64,000 bases of DNA from Rhizobium sp. (GCA_027533385.1 JAPZUE010000007.1:62001-126000); one strand, 5' to 3'. Counted from the stretch's first letter, positions 38,172 through 49,279 are shown. Translations and numbers: made by a program. The notes: generated from the sequence alone by a model not told the origin.

Positions 38172-38185
38172 TTGATCATCATCAA
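38172..38185. promoter_or_regulatory. FNR/FixK-type box, proximal, perfect
   Basis: TTGATCATCATCAA is an exact TTGAT-N4-ATCAA palindrome, the site of FNR, FixK and FnrN regulators. It lies 137 bp upstream of the sufA start. Confidence 0.65.
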
Positions 38186-38321
38186 GCATCGGGCATATGC
38201 GCAAAGCACTGCCCCTGGGGCCGGGTGCCCGCCTAAGCTATTGAACCGACGAGGCGCCTCCCTTACATTGCGGAGAAGAAACGCCGGACCTTGAACCCGG
38301 TTGTTGTTGGAGACTGTGCCG

Positions 38322-38708
38322 ATGGGCTTTCAGGTAATGACCATGAGCGATGCGGCTGCCGCACGCGTCAGGGCGATCGTCGAGAATTCCGGTCCCGATG
38401 CCAAGGGCATCAGGGTGGGCATCAAGAAGGGTGGCTGCGCCGGGATGGAATACACCATCGATCTGGTGAAGGAGCCAAACCCGAGGGATGACCGCATCGA
38501 GAAGGATGGCGCTTCGGTGTGGATCGACCCGGCTGCCGTTCTCTATCTCCTGGGCACGGAAATGGGATTCGAGACGACGACGCTACGGTCCGGTTTCACC
38601 TTCCACAATCCCAATCAGACCTCGGCCTGCGGTTGCGGCGAATCGGTCGAACTGAAAGCGGCGGATCTCTCCGAACTCGCCAAGCAGCGTCAGGCCGCAA
38701 CGGCCTGA
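38322..38708 (+). CDS. sufA: A-type Fe-S carrier SufA (HesB/IscA family)
   Basis: 128 residues. The three conserved cysteines are present: GIKKGGCAGMEY and C-terminal SACGCG. A-type proteins carry Fe-S clusters to targets. The ATG at 38322 has GGAG upstream and matches the family start. In related genomes it normally follows sufT; here it stands 4.3 kb away beyond a terminator and the rut operon, with its own likely promoter near FNR-type boxes. Confidence 0.93.
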   Translation: MGFQVMTMSDAAAARVRAIVENSGPDAKGIRVGIKKGGCAGMEYTIDLVKEPNPRDDRIEKDGASVWIDPAAVLYLLGTEMGFETTTLRSGFTFHNPNQTSACGCGESVELKAADLSELAKQRQAATA

Positions 38709-38766
38709 TCGCCAATGCGATTGGTGGTGTTTTGGGAGTGATGCGACTCGCTGTCGCCTGCGCTTA

Positions 38767-38787
38767 TGTATTTTCTGATGAAATACA
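38767..38787. promoter_or_regulatory. Probable Lrp-type autoregulatory operator
   Basis: TGTATTT and AAATACA are perfect 7-bp inverted arms with a 7-bp spacer, in an AT-rich stretch 47 bp upstream of the Lrp-family gene. Such genes are commonly autoregulated through A/T-rich palindromes. Confidence 0.5.
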
Positions 38788-38833
38788 AAAAAATATCTTG
38801 CGGAATGTCGATTTACGCAAATAAACTGCGGCC

Positions 38834-39283
38834 ATGGATACAAGTGACCGCAAGATTATCGATTTGTTGGCTGAAGATGCCCGCCGCTCGCTCGCAAGCA
38901 TAGGCGATGTCGTAGGGCTTTCTCCTTCCGCCGTCAATGAACGCATTCGCCGCCTTGTCGCGTCTGGCGCCATCAGGCGCTTCACGCTGGAGGTGGATCC
39001 GGCAGCCCTTGGCCTGCCGATCACGGCCTTCATGCTGGTGACCCTGCCGCAGGACACCGAGCAGGTTGCCTTCCGCGACTATGCCGAATCACACCCGGCC
39101 GTGCTGGAATGTCATCACGTGACGGGCAGCTGGTCCTACATGCTGAAAATCCGCACCGCTGACCTGACCGGTATCGAGACATTCCTTGCCGATCTCAAGG
39201 GCGAGCGGCTGATTGCCCGCAGCGAAACCATGATCGCCCTGTCGACCACAAGCGAACGCAGCTACGTGATCGGCGGAGAGTGA
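38834..39283 (+). CDS. Lrp/AsnC family transcriptional regulator
   Basis: 149 residues. An N-terminal winged HTH (DRKIIDLLAEDARRSLASIG, then GLSPSAVNERIRRL) is followed by an AsnC-type ligand domain with YMLKIRTADL. These regulators respond to amino acids; the effector cannot be inferred. A weak hairpin (39308-39332) follows. It precedes the LuxR/LuxI pair on the same strand. Confidence 0.9.
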   Translation: MDTSDRKIIDLLAEDARRSLASIGDVVGLSPSAVNERIRRLVASGAIRRFTLEVDPAALGLPITAFMLVTLPQDTEQVAFRDYAESHPAVLECHHVTGSWSYMLKIRTADLTGIETFLADLKGERLIARSETMIALSTTSERSYVIGGE

Positions 39284-39460
39284 ACGGGGGCATGGGACGC
39301 TGATGCGTCGAGAGGCGATTGTCGCGTCTCGATGATCGCTTGCGGTCAAGTTAGCGCTGTCCTGAAATTCCCCACGAAATCCAATGTTTATCAAATCGGA
39401 TCCCGCTTGCCTGTGTTAGTCTTCTCGACTGATATGACAGGCGGCTAATACGAGGTGTGG

Positions 39461-40201
39461 ATGTCAGACAGGCAGGCAACGGCCAATGCGATGTTCGATT
39501 TCATCGCCGAATCGTCGCGCGCGCGCGACAAGGGCGAGGTTCTGGACAGCCTTGGAAAAGTGGCGAAAGCCTTCGGCATGGATTGTTATGCCGTGTCCGG
39601 GATACCCCTGCCCAATGAGCGCATAGATCCCTACTTCATGCTGAACGCCTGGCCGGACGGCTGGTTCGAGCGCTATGTCGAGGAAAATTACGTTCATGTT
39701 GATCCGGTCATCTATCGGACCAAGATGACGAGCGAGGCTTTTGTCTGGTCGGAAGCCCTGGCCGACAAACCGTTGAGCCGGGCGGCCAAGCGGGTCATGA
39801 ACGAGGCCACCGAATTTGGCATGATGGATGGCTATAGCGTGCCGCTTCACTCTGTCGGTGGCTTTCAGGCGATCGTGACCTTCGGCGCCAGCAAGGTCGA
39901 CCTGTCCCACGAGCAACGTGGTGCACTGCACATCGTTTCAATCTATGCGCACAATAGGTTGCGCGCTTTCATGACCGATAGCAGCGAGCGCAATGCCGCT
40001 GCTGCTGCTAAAGTGACTCCGCGTGAACGCGAGGTGATCCTTTGGTGTTCGGCCGGCAAGACCAATTGGGAAATCGGCCAAATTCTTGGAATATCGGAAA
40101 AAACGGTCCAGCATGAGATTGCGTCTGCAAGTCGAAAGTTGAATTCCGTCAACCGTGCACAACTGATTGCCGAATCGATTCGGCTAGGAATAATCAGATA
40201 A
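39461..40201 (+). CDS. LuxR-family quorum-sensing regulator
   Basis: 246 residues. An N-terminal autoinducer-binding domain has W(F)ERYVEENYVHVDPVIYR, containing the Tyr/Asp-Pro pattern that contacts acyl-homoserine lactones. A C-terminal GerE-type HTH has TPREREVILWCSAGKTNWEI and ISEKTVQHE. The ATG at 39461 is preferred over a GTG at 39455. The stop abuts the lux-type box and luxI follows, so it probably responds to the neighbouring enzyme's signal. Confidence 0.92.
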   Translation: MSDRQATANAMFDFIAESSRARDKGEVLDSLGKVAKAFGMDCYAVSGIPLPNERIDPYFMLNAWPDGWFERYVEENYVHVDPVIYRTKMTSEAFVWSEALADKPLSRAAKRVMNEATEFGMMDGYSVPLHSVGGFQAIVTFGASKVDLSHEQRGALHIVSIYAHNRLRAFMTDSSERNAAAAAKVTPREREVILWCSAGKTNWEIGQILGISEKTVQHEIASASRKLNSVNRAQLIAESIRLGIIR

Positions 40202-40219
40202 ATAGGCAGAACTGCCTAT
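40202..40219. promoter_or_regulatory. lux-type box between luxR and luxI
   Basis: ATAGGCAGAACTGCCTAT is a perfect 18-bp palindrome with a 2-nt centre. Its GCAG-NN-CTGC core is that of lux and tra boxes. It begins immediately after the luxR stop and ends 54 bp before the luxI start. Confidence 0.8.
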
Positions 40220-40273
40220 GTCGAATTTGTGCTGCATGCCGCACTGTCTTCCAGGGATTTTCTGGGGGTCAGA

Positions 40274-40975
40274 ATGCTTGCGACGATCCTGGGCGCAGAC
40301 ACGCGGGACTATGACGAGCTCATGGAGCAAGTCTGGCGGTTTCGCCACGAGCAGTTCGTTGAACGGCTCGGGTGGGAAGCATGCCGCCGGGCAGACAGCC
40401 GCGAAATCGATCAGTTCGATGGCGACGAAGCGATCCATCTGCCGCTCATCCTTGACGGTGAAGTGGTCGGCTACAGCCGGCTTCTTCCGACATTGAAGCC
40501 GCATCTGCTTTCGGATGTATATCCGCATCTGATGGATGGTGCAGAATGGCCGCGCGGGCAGCGCATCTTCGAATGGACCCGCTGCATCGCCGAGATTTCC
40601 GACAAGACGATCTCAGGGGTGCCGATCTCGAACATCCTGATGACCGGCGTGATGGAATACTGTCTCGTGGCTGGCATCGACATGCTGGTGGTCGAGACCC
40701 ATCCGAAACTCGTGAACCTCCTGCTCACCACCGGCTGGGATGTGATGCCGCTGGCCGCGCCCAGCGTGCTGGATGGTTCACTCATCGTGCCGATCACGGC
40801 CAAGCCCTCCATGGCTGGGCTACTCAAGCACCATGAGCTCTACGGGATCAGCGGCAGTGTGCTGGATCTCGAACTGGCGCCTGGAAATCCCTTCGATTCA
40901 TCCCCGCTTTCACGTCTGCCCTTTGTTGAGGAACAGCATGGAAGCAAGCAATATCCAAGAATGGCAGGAGAATGA
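40274..40975 (+). CDS. Acyl-homoserine-lactone synthase (LuxI family)
   Basis: 233 residues. Conserved LuxI residues fall at nearly canonical positions with this start: R24, F28 and W34 (RHEQFVERLGW), D46 and D49, R69 (GYSRLLP), E100 and R103 (FEWTRC). It makes an acyl-HSL from SAM and acyl-ACP; the acyl chain length is not readable. GGGGG lies 5 nt before the ATG; an upstream in-frame ATG at 40229 would add 15 residues. Confidence 0.93.
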   Translation: MLATILGADTRDYDELMEQVWRFRHEQFVERLGWEACRRADSREIDQFDGDEAIHLPLILDGEVVGYSRLLPTLKPHLLSDVYPHLMDGAEWPRGQRIFEWTRCIAEISDKTISGVPISNILMTGVMEYCLVAGIDMLVVETHPKLVNLLLTTGWDVMPLAAPSVLDGSLIVPITAKPSMAGLLKHHELYGISGSVLDLELAPGNPFDSSPLSRLPFVEEQHGSKQYPRMAGE

Positions 40976-40976
40976 C

Positions 40977-41279
40977 ATGACGGATGGCCAACTCCCATCC
41001 TCCGATATCTACGTGCGCTCGATCGTGGAGGAGCAGGTCCGTAGTCTCAGGGAAATCATCAAAGGTGTGTCGCAGAAAGAACCGCTGAGCGATGACGCCC
41101 TGTTTCTGGATCATCTTCTTCAGATGGTCTCGCTGGCGGCGACCGACGGACTGGACCGTCGACGCACAGGGGGAGGACGCAAGAGCGGTGGCTCAGAAGC
41201 CGACAGCCGTCTGGCGCAGATCCGTGTCGACGTCGCAAAGATGGAGTTCGTCTCGCAACGCCTCGATCGCGCCCAATAG
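40977..41279 (+). CDS. Hypothetical protein downstream of luxI
   Basis: 100 residues from the ATG at 40977 (GGAG upstream); an ATG at 40938 overlapping luxI is an alternative. Mostly helical and charged (SIVEEQVRSLREIIKGVSQ), with no family I recognise. It is placed to be co-transcribed with luxI. Its last 87 bp overlap the 3' end of a convergent gene. Confidence 0.6.
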   Translation: MTDGQLPSSDIYVRSIVEEQVRSLREIIKGVSQKEPLSDDALFLDHLLQMVSLAATDGLDRRRTGGGRKSGGSEADSRLAQIRVDVAKMEFVSQRLDRAQ

Positions 41280-41495
41280 ATAGATCCGGAGCTTCGGGTG
41301 GTCGATCGGACGTGCCTGAAGCGCCTCCAGCGCCTCCGTGATCTGAAAGAGGCAATCCTCGACATAATTGCTGGGCTCGATGCCGCGGAGCGCCTGGTCG
41401 ATCCGTTGATCGAACAGGCTCTTCAGGCGGTGCGCATCGTCGCTCTGCGCTGAGATGAGTTCAGTCTTCAGTTGGTTGAGCGCGTCGTTAAACAT
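41193..41495 (-). CDS. Hypothetical helical protein, convergent overlap
   Basis: 100 residues, predicted helical (FNDALNQLKTELISAQSDDA, then IEALRDELH). A GAGGA ribosome-binding site precedes the ATG. It overlaps the convergent gene from luxI's side by 87 bp at the 3' ends. No family recognised. Both proteins look amino-acid balanced, so neither was dismissed as a shadow. Confidence 0.5.
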   Translation of the reverse strand: MFNDALNQLKTELISAQSDDAHRLKSLFDQRIDQALRGIEPSNYVEDCLFQITEALEALQARPIDHPKLRIYLLGAIEALRDELHLCDVDTDLRQTAVGF

Positions 41496-41712
41496 GAAAT
41501 CCTCGATGCAACCTTATGCAACCATCGACTGTGTCAGAATCAGGCCGTTTTGCAATCGATGAATTGCGCATTTTATGCGCTTTTGCTCATGAATGGCTTG
41601 GTAGCCCAAAAATGCTCGCGAAATGGGTTTGCGGCAGTGGTTGTCCGGGCGAGGGAAAGCGGGGCGTCACGCCGGAATCTGGCTTCGCCAGCGCTTTGGG
41701 CGTGTCGACGAA

Positions 41713-42039
41713 TCAGTCTCGCTTGATGCTGAGCAGCACGTCCCAGATGTCGGCGCCGGTTTCCCACACGGCGGCATTGGCCTTGAAACCGATTTCAGTC
41801 TCGACCAGCGACAGCATTTCTGAGGCGAGATCAACATTCGAGGTGTCGTCGAAGGTCGTGTCGCCGGAGGGTGCAACCGAGGCCGTCACGCCACCGGGCT
41901 TGGAACTGGTAAACTGTGTTTCCAGCCGGTCATAGGAGGGCGTGACCGCGTTGGCGATGTTGTTGGCCGTCGCGGAAAGGCGCGTCTGTTGCGCCTGCAT
42001 GCCTGAGAGTGAAATGCCCATGACGGCGGAAATGCTCAT
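41713..42039 (-). CDS. Short flagellar basal-body rod-like protein
   Basis: 108 residues. The N-terminus (GISLSGMQAQQTRLSATANN, then IANAVTPSY) is the flagellar rod/hook N-terminal motif, and SNVDLASEMLSLVETEIGFKAN is the matching C-terminal motif. The pair fits FlgB/FlgC-type proteins, but the gene is isolated from any flagellar cluster and slightly short. It may be a rod-like paralogue. Confidence 0.75.
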   Translation of the reverse strand: MSISAVMGISLSGMQAQQTRLSATANNIANAVTPSYDRLETQFTSSKPGGVTASVAPSGDTTFDDTSNVDLASEMLSLVETEIGFKANAAVWETGADIWDVLLSIKRD

Positions 42040-42364
42040 GCGGTCCTGCCCATATCCTGGTTGCATGAGCAGAATAGTCGAGGCCGGTTAGCACTTCCCG
42101 AATGACGATGGTTTCCAAACCCTCCGGGATCTCAAGCGACCTGTTTGCTTCTGGGACAGTGACTCTCTCCCAGGGCGAGCCCGTGCTGGGCCAAAGGAAA
42201 CCGTGATGCGCTGAGCTTCGGGAGATCGGGAAGGCGGCGGCAATCACACGACGGCCGGTTCGACTTGTGCCTCCGCCTGCACATAGATCGATGAAACGTT
42301 GCGCCTGTCTCCGGTATCGAGCGATCGGGAGATCATGTCGCGATGACCTGGCGGCGAAGGGCAC
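42040..42364. other. Intergenic region without recognised gene
   Basis: About 325 bp between the rod-like gene's start and the gcvP terminator. Reverse-strand ORFs here are composed of unlikely Arg/His/Ser-rich translations and were rejected. No clear promoter, repeat or RNA was seen. Confidence 0.5.
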
Positions 42365-42399
42365 AAAGAAAAGAGGCGCCCCCTTCATGGCGACGCCTC
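42365..42399 (-). terminator. Terminator of the gcv operon
   Basis: On the reverse strand a GAGGCG stem pairs with CGCCTC around a larger loop and is followed by TTTTCTTT. It lies about 25 bp beyond the gcvP stop. Confidence 0.6.
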
Positions 42400-42423
42400 C
42401 CACTCGTTCAAATCGGCAGGGTG

Positions 42424-45281
<2,858 letters not shown>

Positions 45282-45282
<1 letters not shown>

Positions 45283-45644
45283 TACGCAATCAGCTCCTTG
45301 TAGGCGGCCTCGTCGAGCAGGGCGTCAGCGTCTGCGGGGTTGGCGAGCTTCAGCTTGAAGAACCAGGCAGCGCCTTCCGGATCGGAATTCACCAGCGACG
45401 GATCGTCGACGATCGCCTGGTTGATTTCGACGATTTCCCCATCGAGCGGGCAGTAGACGTCGGAGGCTGCCTTGACGCTTTCGACGGTTGCGGCCCCCGC
45501 ATCCTTTTTGAAGCTCGTGCCTTCATCCGGCAGTTCGACGAAGACGAGATCGCCGAGCTGGCCGGCTGCATGGGTGGTGATTCCCACGGTGGCGATATCG
45601 CCTTCGATCTTCAGCCATTCGTGTTCAGGGGTGAATTTCAGCAT
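45282..45644 (-). CDS. gcvH: Glycine cleavage system H protein
   Basis: 120 residues. The lipoylated Lys is K58 in [20 protein letters not shown]. GcvH shuttles the aminomethyl intermediate among P, T and L proteins. It lies 19 bp after gcvT. Confidence 0.97.
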
Positions 45645-45663
45645 GGTTCTCTCCGGAGATTTT

Positions 45664-46803
45664 TTAGCGTTTGTAGGTGGGGGTAACGAAAGGAAGGGCG
45701 GTGACGGTCAGGGCCAAGAACTTGCCGCGCACCTCCGCAAAAACCTGGGTGCCGGGTTCGGCCATGGCGGTCGGCACGTAACCCATGGCAACAGGGCCTT
45801 CGGCGCTCGGACCGAAGCCGCCCGAGGAAACGTGGCCGATCTCGGTCTTGCCCTCGGCATCGGCAAACAGCTTTGCCGGCGGACGCACCGGGGCCTTGCC
45901 CTCGGGCTTCAACCCGACGCGGCGGCGGGAAACGCCATTCTCCAGTTCGCCGAGAATGCGGCTCGCACCGGGAAAGCCGCCTTCGCGGGCGCCGCCTGAG
46001 CGGCGGACCTTCTGGATGCCCCATTCGATCGAGGCTTCAACCGGCGATGTCGTCGTGTCGATGTCGTTGCCATAGAGGCAGAGGCCGGCTTCGAGACGCA
46101 GCGAATCACGAGCGCCAAGTCCGATCGGCTGACAGTCCGGCTGGTCGAGCAGCGCCTTGGCGAGATCGGTCGCCCGGTCCGCTGGGACCGAGATCTCGAA
46201 ACCGTCCTCACCGGAATAGCCGGTGCGCGACACCAGGGCAGGGATGTCGCCCAAGGCAAGCTCGCGAACATCCATGAACTTCATGGCGGTTACGTCGGAG
46301 TTGAGCTTTGCTAGAACGGCTTCCGCCTTCGGCCCCTGCAGGGCGAGAAGCGCGCGGTCGTCATGGACGAGAACCTGCACACCTGCCGGAAGCTTTGCCC
46401 TGAGATGCGCGATATCGGCATCCTTGCAGCCGGCATTGACGACGACCAGCAGGCGCTCGCCGAGCCGCGAAATCATCAGGTCATCGAGAATGCCGCCATT
46501 GTCGTCGGTGAAGAAGCCATAACGCTGGCGACCGTCCTTGAGGCCGAGAATATCAACGGGAACCAGCGTTTCCAGCGCCTTGGCGGCATTATCATAGGTG
46601 CCGGAGTCAGCGACGAGTTCGACCTGACCCATATGGGAGACATCGAAGAGGCCAGCGGCGGCGCGGGTGTGAAGGTGTTCCTTCAACACGCCGGCCGGAT
46701 ATTGCACCGGCATGTCGTAGCCTGCAAAGGGCACCATCTTGGCGCCAAGCGATACATGAAAATCGTAAAGGGGGGTGCGTTTCAGTTGGGTCTGATCGTC
46801 CAA
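45664..46803 (-). CDS. gcvT: Aminomethyltransferase GcvT (TTG start)
   Basis: 379 residues from a TTG at 46803. This start is favoured because GGAGG sits exactly 7 nt upstream and the family N-terminus ([20 protein letters not shown]) begins there; the longer 395-residue reading is not supported. GcvT transfers the methylene group to THF and releases ammonia. The leader carries a glycine riboswitch. Confidence 0.93.
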   Translation of the reverse strand: MDDQTQLKRTPLYDFHVSLGAKMVPFAGYDMPVQYPAGVLKEHLHTRAAAGLFDVSHMGQVELVADSGTYDNAAKALETLVPVDILGLKDGRQRYGFFTDDNGGILDDLMISRLGERLLVVVNAGCKDADIAHLRAKLPAGVQVLVHDDRALLALQGPKAEAVLAKLNSDVTAMKFMDVRELALGDIPALVSRTGYSGEDGFEISVPADRATDLAKALLDQPDCQPIGLGARDSLRLEAGLCLYGNDIDTTTSPVEASIEWGIQKVRRSGGAREGGFPGASRILGELENGVSRRRVGLKPEGKAPVRPPAKLFADAEGKTEIGHVSSGGFGPSAEGPVAMGYVPTAMAEPGTQVFAEVRGKFLALTVTALPFVTPTYKR

Positions 46804-46870
46804 GACGTCGCCTCCGGGTTCGCGCTCACGCGCTTGCTCAAGTCTGGGCACGGTTGTGCCGGTTCATGAG

Positions 46871-47031
46871 CCCCCTCTGTCCTTGTGCCTGAGATTGTTA
46901 TCCCTTCGGCTTGGCCCGCTTTGGAAACGGGCCTCTCTCCAGAGTGCAGTCGACGCCTTGTGGTCCTTTTGCCTGAGAGTTTCCGGGGCGGTTGCTCCTT
47001 CGGCACCGGAATGAACCGGTTTCTCCCAACA
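46871..47031 (-). promoter_or_regulatory. Tandem glycine riboswitch
   Basis: On the reverse strand two aptamers follow each other. The first has GGGAGAAACC, GCCGAAGGAGCAA and CTCTCAGGCAAAAGGAC; the second has GGAGAGAGGCC, GCCGAAGGGATAA and TCTCAGGCACAAGGAC. These repeated cores (CCGAAGG, CTCAGGC, AAGGACAGAGG) are the glycine riboswitch hallmark. It lies about 70 nt upstream of gcvT and should raise expression when glycine is high. Confidence 0.92.
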
Positions 47032-47222
47032 AGGTCATGCAGGCATTATCTGGCGACGGGGTGGCTTGGCAAGAGGTTACGTCGCTCTCGAACAAATAAT
47101 TGTCGCTCAGGCGTTCTGTTTGCGCGGGCGAACTTGGGACGAGGTTCTCACACAGGCGCGGCATCTCGCCACTTGGCTTGATGTCGGCATCGCGATATGG
47201 ATCCTTCGAAACGGGAACAATC

Positions 47223-47594
47223 ATGAAGCCGAAAGTCACGACAGCGACGATCATCCTGCGCATCTTCTGCGCCATGGTCTTCCTGTCGGTTGGTTTTGCC
47301 CATCGCACACCTGCGGCCATCGCAGCGAATGTTCAGTCGCTTGCCTATGCGCTGCCGGATGGCACTTTCTCCGACCTTTGCATTGCCGATCAGGGACAGA
47401 AGCACGCCACGCCGATGGCCGATTGCGACGCCTGCCGGCTGGCGGGTGCGGTCCTCCTGCCCGAACCGCCCGACCAGTCCTGGCTGATCGATCGGTTTCA
47501 CAGCATCGGTGCCATCGCTCCCGCCGAATCGGTCCATGGTTCCGGCCATCTCCTGGAGCATCCGCGCCTTCGCGGCCCGCCGCTCTCTGCCTGA
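47223..47594 (+). CDS. DUF2946-like secreted protein
   Basis: 123 residues. An N-terminal signal or anchor (IILRIFCAMVFLSVGFAHR) is followed by a Cys-bearing region (DLCIADQ, ADCDACRL) typical of DUF2946 proteins, which occur beside copper-handling genes. It lies 71 bp before the YcnI-PCuAC gene, so a periplasmic copper-related role is inferred from context. Confidence 0.7.
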   Translation: MKPKVTTATIILRIFCAMVFLSVGFAHRTPAAIAANVQSLAYALPDGTFSDLCIADQGQKHATPMADCDACRLAGAVLLPEPPDQSWLIDRFHSIGAIAPAESVHGSGHLLEHPRLRGPPLSA

Positions 47595-47665
47595 TCGCTT
47601 TCAGATTTCAACAGAGACAGAAGACTGCCGGCGGCCAAAAAGGACCGCGGCAAGGAGACGCACCC

Positions 47666-48730
47666 ATGAAGACCCAACTGATCCTCGCCACCACCATCGC
47701 GACGCTCGCCTCGACGACTTCCGTGTTCGCCCACGCCACCTTCGCCAACCAGCCTGCTGCCATTGGCTCCTACGTGGCCGCCACGCTTCAGGTGCCGCAT
47801 GGCTGCGACGGCAAGGCGACCAACGAAGTCCAGATCAAGCTGCCGGAAGGCTTTATCTCCGCCAAGCCGATGCCGAAGCCCGGCTGGGAAGTCGAAGTGA
47901 TCACCGGCGATTATCGGAACAGCTACGACAACCATGGCAAGGAAGTGAAATCCGGCCCGATCGAAATCCGTTTCAAGAACGGCGAACTGCCGGACAATTT
48001 CTACGACACGTTTGTCGTCTACGGTAAGGTCGCAGCCGGCGATCCGGCGGCTGGTCTTGCCTTCCCGACAGTCCAGCTCTGCGGTGCCGACGCCAAGGTG
48101 GCCTGGGATCAGATTGCCGCACCCGGCCAGGATCCGCACGACCTGAAGGGGCCGGCACCCGTCCTCAAGCTTGTCGCTGCTGAAGGCGATGCGCATGGCG
48201 GCCATGGGGCACACGGCGGGCATGCCGGTCACGGTGCTCCCGCCGAGCAGGCCGCTGCCGATGGTCACGGCGCGCATGGCGCCCATGGAGATCATTCCGG
48301 CCATGGCGATCACATGGCAGCCACCAATCCGGGTGGCTTCGAGGCAGTGACAGCCGGCGACCTCGAACTGACGGCTGGTTTCACCAGGGCGATGTTGCCC
48401 GGCCAGCCTGTTGGCGGCGGCTTCATCACCATCACCAACAAGGGCGGAGCGGACGACAAGCTCGTATCGGCGACCTCCGCTCAGGCCGGTGAGGTGCAGT
48501 TGCACGAGATGGCCATGGAAGGCGACGTGATGAAGATGCGTCAGCTGACTGACGGCATCGCCATCCCGGCCGGCCAGTCGGTCGAGCTGAAGCCGGGCGG
48601 TCTGCATCTGATGTTCTACAAGGTGGCGGAGCCCTTCAAGGAAGGTGCAAGCGTCAATGTCACGCTGACCTTCGAAAAGGCCGGTGCCGTGGATGTGGTT
48701 CTCCCGGTCGGTCCGGCCCGGGGCAACTGA
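47666..48730 (+). CDS. YcnI (DUF1775)-PCuAC (DUF461) fusion, copper chaperone
   Basis: 354 residues. A signal peptide ends FA|HATFANQ, putting His at the mature N-terminus, as in the YcnI mono-histidine copper site. A DUF1775 domain spans to about residue 170. A linker near 174-217 contains 11 His residues. A C-terminal PCuAC domain carries the Met/His ligands LHEMAMEGDVMKM and GGLHLMF. Periplasmic copper delivery, for instance to cytochrome oxidase, is inferred from the families. Confidence 0.88.
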   Translation: MKTQLILATTIATLASTTSVFAHATFANQPAAIGSYVAATLQVPHGCDGKATNEVQIKLPEGFISAKPMPKPGWEVEVITGDYRNSYDNHGKEVKSGPIEIRFKNGELPDNFYDTFVVYGKVAAGDPAAGLAFPTVQLCGADAKVAWDQIAAPGQDPHDLKGPAPVLKLVAAEGDAHGGHGAHGGHAGHGAPAEQAAADGHGAHGAHGDHSGHGDHMAATNPGGFEAVTAGDLELTAGFTRAMLPGQPVGGGFITITNKGGADDKLVSATSAQAGEVQLHEMAMEGDVMKMRQLTDGIAIPAGQSVELKPGGLHLMFYKVAEPFKEGASVNVTLTFEKAGAVDVVLPVGPARGN

Positions 48731-48755
48731 TCCCGATTGGGACCCATGAAACACG

Positions 48756-48786
48756 AAACCGCGGCCGTCACCGGTCGCGGTTTTTT
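48756..48786 (+). terminator. Terminator after the YcnI-PCuAC gene
   Basis: AAACCGCG pairs with CGCGGTTT around a 12-nt loop and is followed by a T run (TTTTTTCTTT). Confidence 0.85.
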
Positions 48787-48808
48787 CTTTGCCGTCGGGA
48801 TCAGCTTC

Positions 48809-49084
48809 TCAGGCGACTGAGTTCTTGTAGGCCTCGATCGTCTCCTTCAGCGTTGCCTGTTCGAACTGCTGTTGCGTCGAGGTGAGGAAGTAAAGGGCCA
48901 GCGCCGGTGGCTGGACGACGTTCACCAGAGCCCTCAGGCGGAGATCTTCGCTTTGCGCCGCCTGCTGGGCGAGCAAACGCGTGTGTTCCTCCACATAGGT
49001 AGCGCGGGATACGCGCTGTGGCGGCTTCACCGGTTCCATTGCGTAGGCCGCAGTATGGGCAGAGACTGTGACAACCTGTGTCAT
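48809..49084 (-). CDS. Hypothetical protein
   Basis: 91 residues, mostly helical (EEHTRLLAQQAAQSEDLRLRA) after a Pro-rich N-terminus. No signal peptide, no recognised domain. It converges on the copper gene across a terminator. Distant from any operon partner. Confidence 0.6.
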   Translation of the reverse strand: MTQVVTVSAHTAAYAMEPVKPPQRVSRATYVEEHTRLLAQQAAQSEDLRLRALVNVVQPPALALYFLTSTQQQFEQATLKETIEAYKNSVA

Positions 49085-49209
49085 GGGCGTTTCCAGATAC
49101 TATGTAACGATATTAGCATAAACCACGGGTATCTATGCATCTTTAAGTCGAATGAGAAAAATTGAATAAAACTAGATTTGATCGGAAGTGAACGAAAAAA
49201 AACCCCGTT

Positions 49210-49223
49210 TTGCGCCAGATCAA
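49210..49223. promoter_or_regulatory. FNR/FixK-like box upstream of the HemG-like gene
   Basis: TTGCGCCAGATCAA has a perfect ATCAA half and a TTGCG variant half, 57 bp before the start codon. Variants of this shape occur in alphaproteobacterial FNR/FixK sites. Confidence 0.4.
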
Positions 49224-49279
49224 GGCGTGGCCCGCCCCCGTCTTGCAGGATGAAAACACAGCAAGGGAGGAACGGGCAG

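Noticed and set aside
37998..38204. 68-codon reverse ORF in the rutA-sufA gap
   Set aside because: No clear ribosome-binding site or family, and it covers the RutR-like and FNR-like sites.
41566..41584. GCGCAT-TTT-ATGCGC hairpin with a TTTT tail
   Set aside because: Its stem is only 6 bp and AT-containing, and no gene ends nearby on that strand; it is too weak to call a terminator.
41930..42403. 157-codon reverse ORF upstream of gcvP
   Set aside because: Arg/His/Ser-rich translation that overlaps the start of the rod-like gene and the gcv terminator.
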